From Novipirellula artificiosorum (GTDB lineage Bacteria; Planctomycetota; Planctomycetia; Pirellulales; Pirellulaceae): a stretch of DNA of 64,000 bases. The DNA is taken from the NCBI RefSeq assembly GCF_007860135.1, contig NZ_SJPV01000004.1:248001-312000 (forward strand), written 5' to 3'. The notes under the pieces are model-generated. The model worked only from the letters and a program-made list of their open reading frames with translations, did no database searches and was not told where the DNA came from. A program made the translations under genes and the position numbers. Of this stretch, positions 61,511-64,000 are shown one piece after another; positions within the stretch are counted from its first letter, which is position 1, and each line of letters begins with the position of its first letter.

Positions 61511-62593
61511 TTACAAGACGTGCTTAGGGGGTGGGGTGGATTGGGGAGCGTCGAAGCGATAGACGGTGGTCTCGTTGTACGGTTCACCGGGCTGGAGCAG
61601 ACTTCGCGGTGCACCGTCGATGTTCGGGCCGTTGGGGTACTTGGATGTTTCCACACAGAAACCTCGGAAAGGACCGAACCGCGTACCCTCTTCGCGCCGT
61701 AATTCATCCGAGGTGTATCGGCCCGTGTAAAAAAGCCCACCGGGTTCCGTGGTCAGGACCTTGAGCGTTCGTCCCGAATTCGGCTCGCTGATGATGGCAA
61801 CCTGTCGGAGTTCACCCGCGGGATTGTCGAAGCAGTAGTAGTGCTCAAAACCCATCGGCAATTCTGCGAAAGCCTCGCCAATCCGTTTTGGTTTCGTGAA
61901 GTCGGCTGCCGTTTCGTGAACTTTGGCTTCGCCTCCCACGGGAACATTCGTGTCGTCTGGAATCAAATAGCGATCGCTGTCAAGTTGGACGACGTGGTCA
62001 AGAACGGTGTCCCTAAAACCGTTCAGATTGAAATAAGTATGATTGGTTAACGACAGCGGCGTGGCTTGGCTGGTTTCGGCTTGGTAGTTGATGCGAAGCT
62101 CATTGTCGTTGGTCAGTTGATACTCGACCTTGACCTTAACCGTTCCCGGATAGGATTCATCACCATCGGGACTGTCGAGCGATAACACAACCGCGACGGC
62201 ATCGGCAAGCTGCCACGTCCGCACGATGTCCCAAACCTGCTTATCGAACCCTCGGATGCCGCCATGCAGATGGTTGGGGCCGTCGTTGGTTGCGAGTTGA
62301 TAATCGGCACCCTCGATGCGGAACGCTCCATCCTTAATGCGTCCGGCGTAGCGTCCCACCAAACAACCGAAGTACGGAGAATTCGCTTTGTACGCATCGG
62401 TCATGTAGCCGTCGAGCGTATCAAAGCCACAGCTGATATCGCATAACTGGCCTTCCTTGTCGGGCGTGACAATCGATGTCACGGTGCCCCCATACGTGGC
62501 GATCTTGACCGTCACGCCGTGATCATTCTGCAAGGTGAACTGATCGACGGTTTTACCTTCGAAACGACCGAAACTTTCTTTGCTGATCTTCAT
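61511..62593 (-). CDS. galM: Aldose 1-epimerase (galactose mutarotase)
   Basis: Interconverts alpha and beta anomers of the imported sugar. Family signatures: FGRFEGKTVDQFTLQNDHG, TYGGTVTSIVTPD, GRYAGRIKDGAF, the GPNHLHGGIRGFDKQVW loop, the catalytic His in LSLTNHTYFNL and a C-terminal Glu in FCVETSKYPNGPNIDG. 360 residues, complete, cytoplasmic. Its ATG overlaps the transporter stop by four bases (ATGA), showing translational coupling, so the sugar imported by the transporter is probably the substrate. The start is well fixed by the overlap. Confidence 0.92.
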   Translation of the reverse strand: MKISKESFGRFEGKTVDQFTLQNDHGVTVKIATYGGTVTSIVTPDKEGQLCDISCGFDTLDGYMTDAYKANSPYFGCLVGRYAGRIKDGAFRIEGADYQLATNDGPNHLHGGIRGFDKQVWDIVRTWQLADAVAVVLSLDSPDGDESYPGTVKVKVEYQLTNDNELRINYQAETSQATPLSLTNHTYFNLNGFRDTVLDHVVQLDSDRYLIPDDTNVPVGGEAKVHETAADFTKPKRIGEAFAELPMGFEHYYCFDNPAGELRQVAIISEPNSGRTLKVLTTEPGGLFYTGRYTSDELRREEGTRFGPFRGFCVETSKYPNGPNIDGAPRSLLQPGEPYNETTVYRFDAPQSTPPPKHVL

Positions 62594-63696
62594 GAGAGGG
62601 AATCCAGGGATTGAAGAGAAACGGTCTCAGGCTGCTGAGAAATCTCGGAGGATTCGGCCCCCAGTTTATTCCCAAACGCGATGATCAAGATGCCGATCAC
62701 CATACAGCCAAGCCCCGTGTAGAGCAGGTTCTTTGCCTTCGAAGAGGCATTTTTCCATTCTCCCACGACCAAGCCGCTGACGATGGCCGTGACCACGCAG
62801 GCCGTGTTGAAAATGGCATAGCCCACGGTGTTGCCAACCGCACCGAGTTTGAAGGCGGCATAGGCAAAGACGGCGGACGCGGCGTAATGAAAGAACGCCA
62901 TCATGAAAATCAGTACGAAATTGCGTCCAAAGCTGGATGTCTTGAACGAGCCCCATGCCTTCTTTTGAGTCAACTGCCAGGCAAAATAGCCAGCCATGAT
63001 CAGACCGCCACTGAGAAAGATGGGGAACATCACCGCCAACGCCGTGACCCACTCCGGATTGCCTTGCGCCATGCTGGCCTCATGAAGCGGAGGACGGCCG
63101 ACCGCGTTGGCGAAACTAAATCCCGTTGCCAACAAACCGCCTACGACGGCAATCGTCAGTCCTGCACCCATCGACTTTTTGGTTTCGTGATCGCCATCAG
63201 CCACGTTTGCCTGGTCCGCATTTGCGGCCCGATCGTCTTTCTCTCGAGCCATCCCCGCTTTGCCGTTCGCCACGATTCCCACCAATACGAATGCCAGGCC
63301 AATCAGGATCGTGGCAAACACCTTCGCCGCAGGAAGCCCTTCGACGAAAAAGGGCATCAATGACCCGACTAAGATCACCGTTCCGATGAACACCGAAAAC
63401 CCAAGCGACATACCGATATGATGGATGGCTTTGCCCCACATCATCACACCGATGCCCCATAAAACACTGGTCACGACCATTTGAGGGAGGATCGCTCGGA
63501 CCTCTGCCGAACCGTAGATCGCACCCACGCCTTTCATCATCAACAGGGTGACGATGGTGGGAACCACAAACATCGTCAGCATGAAGAACAGCCCCCAGGT
63601 GTTTTCTTCTTTGAAGTTCTTCGTGAACTTACCGGGCAGGGCATACAACCCGAGCATCAGCCCTGCGAACAACGCCCATACAATTCCTTCAACCAT
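62590..63696 (-). CDS. RhaT-like sugar:proton symporter (drug/metabolite transporter fold)
   Basis: Start at 63696 (MVEGIVWALFAGLMLGLYAL) removes 34 unrelated upstream residues. Ten hydrophobic helices are spread over 368 residues, and VLWGIGVMMWGKAIHHIGMS with LGFSVFIGTVILVGSLMPFF matches the L-rhamnose:proton symporter family. The substrate is therefore likely a monosaccharide; operon context suggests 3,6-anhydro-L-galactose or a related L-sugar. A cytoplasmic loop near residues 173-200 is charged and variable. The regulator gene ends 16 bases upstream and the epimerase gene overlaps downstream. Confidence 0.85.
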   Translation of the reverse strand: MVEGIVWALFAGLMLGLYALPGKFTKNFKEENTWGLFFMLTMFVVPTIVTLLMMKGVGAIYGSAEVRAILPQMVVTSVLWGIGVMMWGKAIHHIGMSLGFSVFIGTVILVGSLMPFFVEGLPAAKVFATILIGLAFVLVGIVANGKAGMAREKDDRAANADQANVADGDHETKKSMGAGLTIAVVGGLLATGFSFANAVGRPPLHEASMAQGNPEWVTALAVMFPIFLSGGLIMAGYFAWQLTQKKAWGSFKTSSFGRNFVLIFMMAFFHYAASAVFAYAAFKLGAVGNTVGYAIFNTACVVTAIVSGLVVGEWKNASSKAKNLLYTGLGCMVIGILIIAFGNKLGAESSEISQQPETVSLQSLDSLS

Positions 63697-63712
63697 GTTT
63701 TTGCCTGTGTGA

Positions 63713-64000
63713 TTATTTGATATTGGCAACCAATGCAGCCGAAGCGGCTGCAATTTGTCTTGACTGAATCGCGGCAAAGATCGTTGCATGCTCGGCATGC
63801 GCTTGGTCGTAACCGCCCAGTCGCGTGTAGGTCAGCAGCATCCGCGAGCAGAGCTGGCGCCATGCAGGCACAAGATCTTCGCCACCGCAGCCGACCATGA
63901 TCGACTCGTGAAATGCCATGTCACTTCGCGCCACCGCGGCTACGTCACCTGCGTCGCAAGCGTCTTTTAGATTCGCCAGTTTTGACTCAATGATCTTGAT
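63713..64000 (-). CDS. FadR/GntR-type regulator, FCD domain (partial, runs off the window)
   Basis: The last 95 codons of a gene that begins outside the window. The frame reads IKIIESKLANLKDACDAGDV, then RSDMAFHESIMVGCGGEDLV, TYTRLGGYDQAHAEHATIFA and AIQSRQIAAASAALVANI, the all-helical ligand-binding FCD domain with its Asp and His metal residues (D-x3-H, and His in AEHATIF). The winged-helix part is not visible. It would be the local regulator of the operon, responding to a sugar acid or related ligand; this is inferred from family and position. Confidence 0.82.
   Translation of the reverse strand: MKIIESKLANLKDACDAGDVAAVARSDMAFHESIMVGCGGEDLVPAWRQLCSRMLLTYTRLGGYDQAHAEHATIFAAIQSRQIAAASAALVANIK

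Noticed and set aside
1..64000. CRISPR arrays, tRNA, rRNA or complete insertion sequences
   Set aside because: No spaced direct-repeat array, tRNA-like arm set or transposase frame was seen when reading the gaps; a covariance-model scan (for example for tRNA and riboswitch models) could not be run and would be decisive.

Overview
The window looks like a marine planctomycete of the Pirellulaceae / Rhodopirellula type. The reasons are two adjacent gene pairs coding a DUF1549-DUF1553 cytochrome-type protein followed by a Tat-exported DUF1501 protein, several secreted sulfatases, two GH95 enzymes, DUF1080 proteins, a planctomycete-style ECF sigma factor and few clear Shine-Dalgarno sites. No taxonomic search was possible, so the assignment rests on gene families only.

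Layout. 1-20800 is an accessory polysaccharide-degradation region. It holds a GH95 glycosidase with an inserted discoidin-like domain (minus strand), an iduronate-sulfatase-like sulfatase, a DUF1549/DUF1501 pair, two more sulfatases, a TRAP transporter (dctPQM) and a second GH95 enzyme. Three degraded genes lie in it: a sulfatase that lost its catalytic middle, the C-terminal stub of a HExxH metallopeptidase fused behind it, and an exported alpha/beta-hydrolase (acetyl-xylan-esterase-like) that lost its core.

20800-34600 holds a surface/secreted protein with a carboxypeptidase-regulatory-like domain, an exported L-isoaspartyl methyltransferase, an EF-hand protein with low-complexity repeats, a double DUF1080 protein, a membrane protein, a second DUF1549/DUF1501 pair, an unknown secreted protein and a right-handed beta-helix protein. 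34600-55500 is mostly housekeeping and envelope: ECF sigma factor, beta-carbonic anhydrase, two small conserved proteins, a Tex-like S1 protein with very long disordered inserts, an orphan ParA, an alpha/beta hydrolase, a MacA/MacB/ATPase/TolC-type export set, a cytochrome c'-like protein, two double-domain universal stress proteins, a cupin and gyrA.

55770-64000 (minus strand, running off the window) is the most coherent system. In transcription order it codes a FadR/GntR-type regulator (partial), a RhaT-like sugar:proton symporter, an aldose 1-epimerase, a zinc-type alcohol dehydrogenase, a KduD-like SDR, an aldehyde dehydrogenase, an enolase-superfamily cycloisomerase and a secreted GH117. 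This set matches release, import and catabolism of 3,6-anhydro-L-galactose (the agar/porphyran sugar): GH117 frees the sugar, the aldehyde dehydrogenase oxidises it to the anhydro-galactonate, the cycloisomerase opens the ring, and the two dehydrogenases could epimerise C5 to reach 2-keto-3-deoxygluconate. No CRISPR array, rRNA, tRNA or complete insertion sequence was seen. Several intergenic inverted repeats look like REP- or MITE-type elements.
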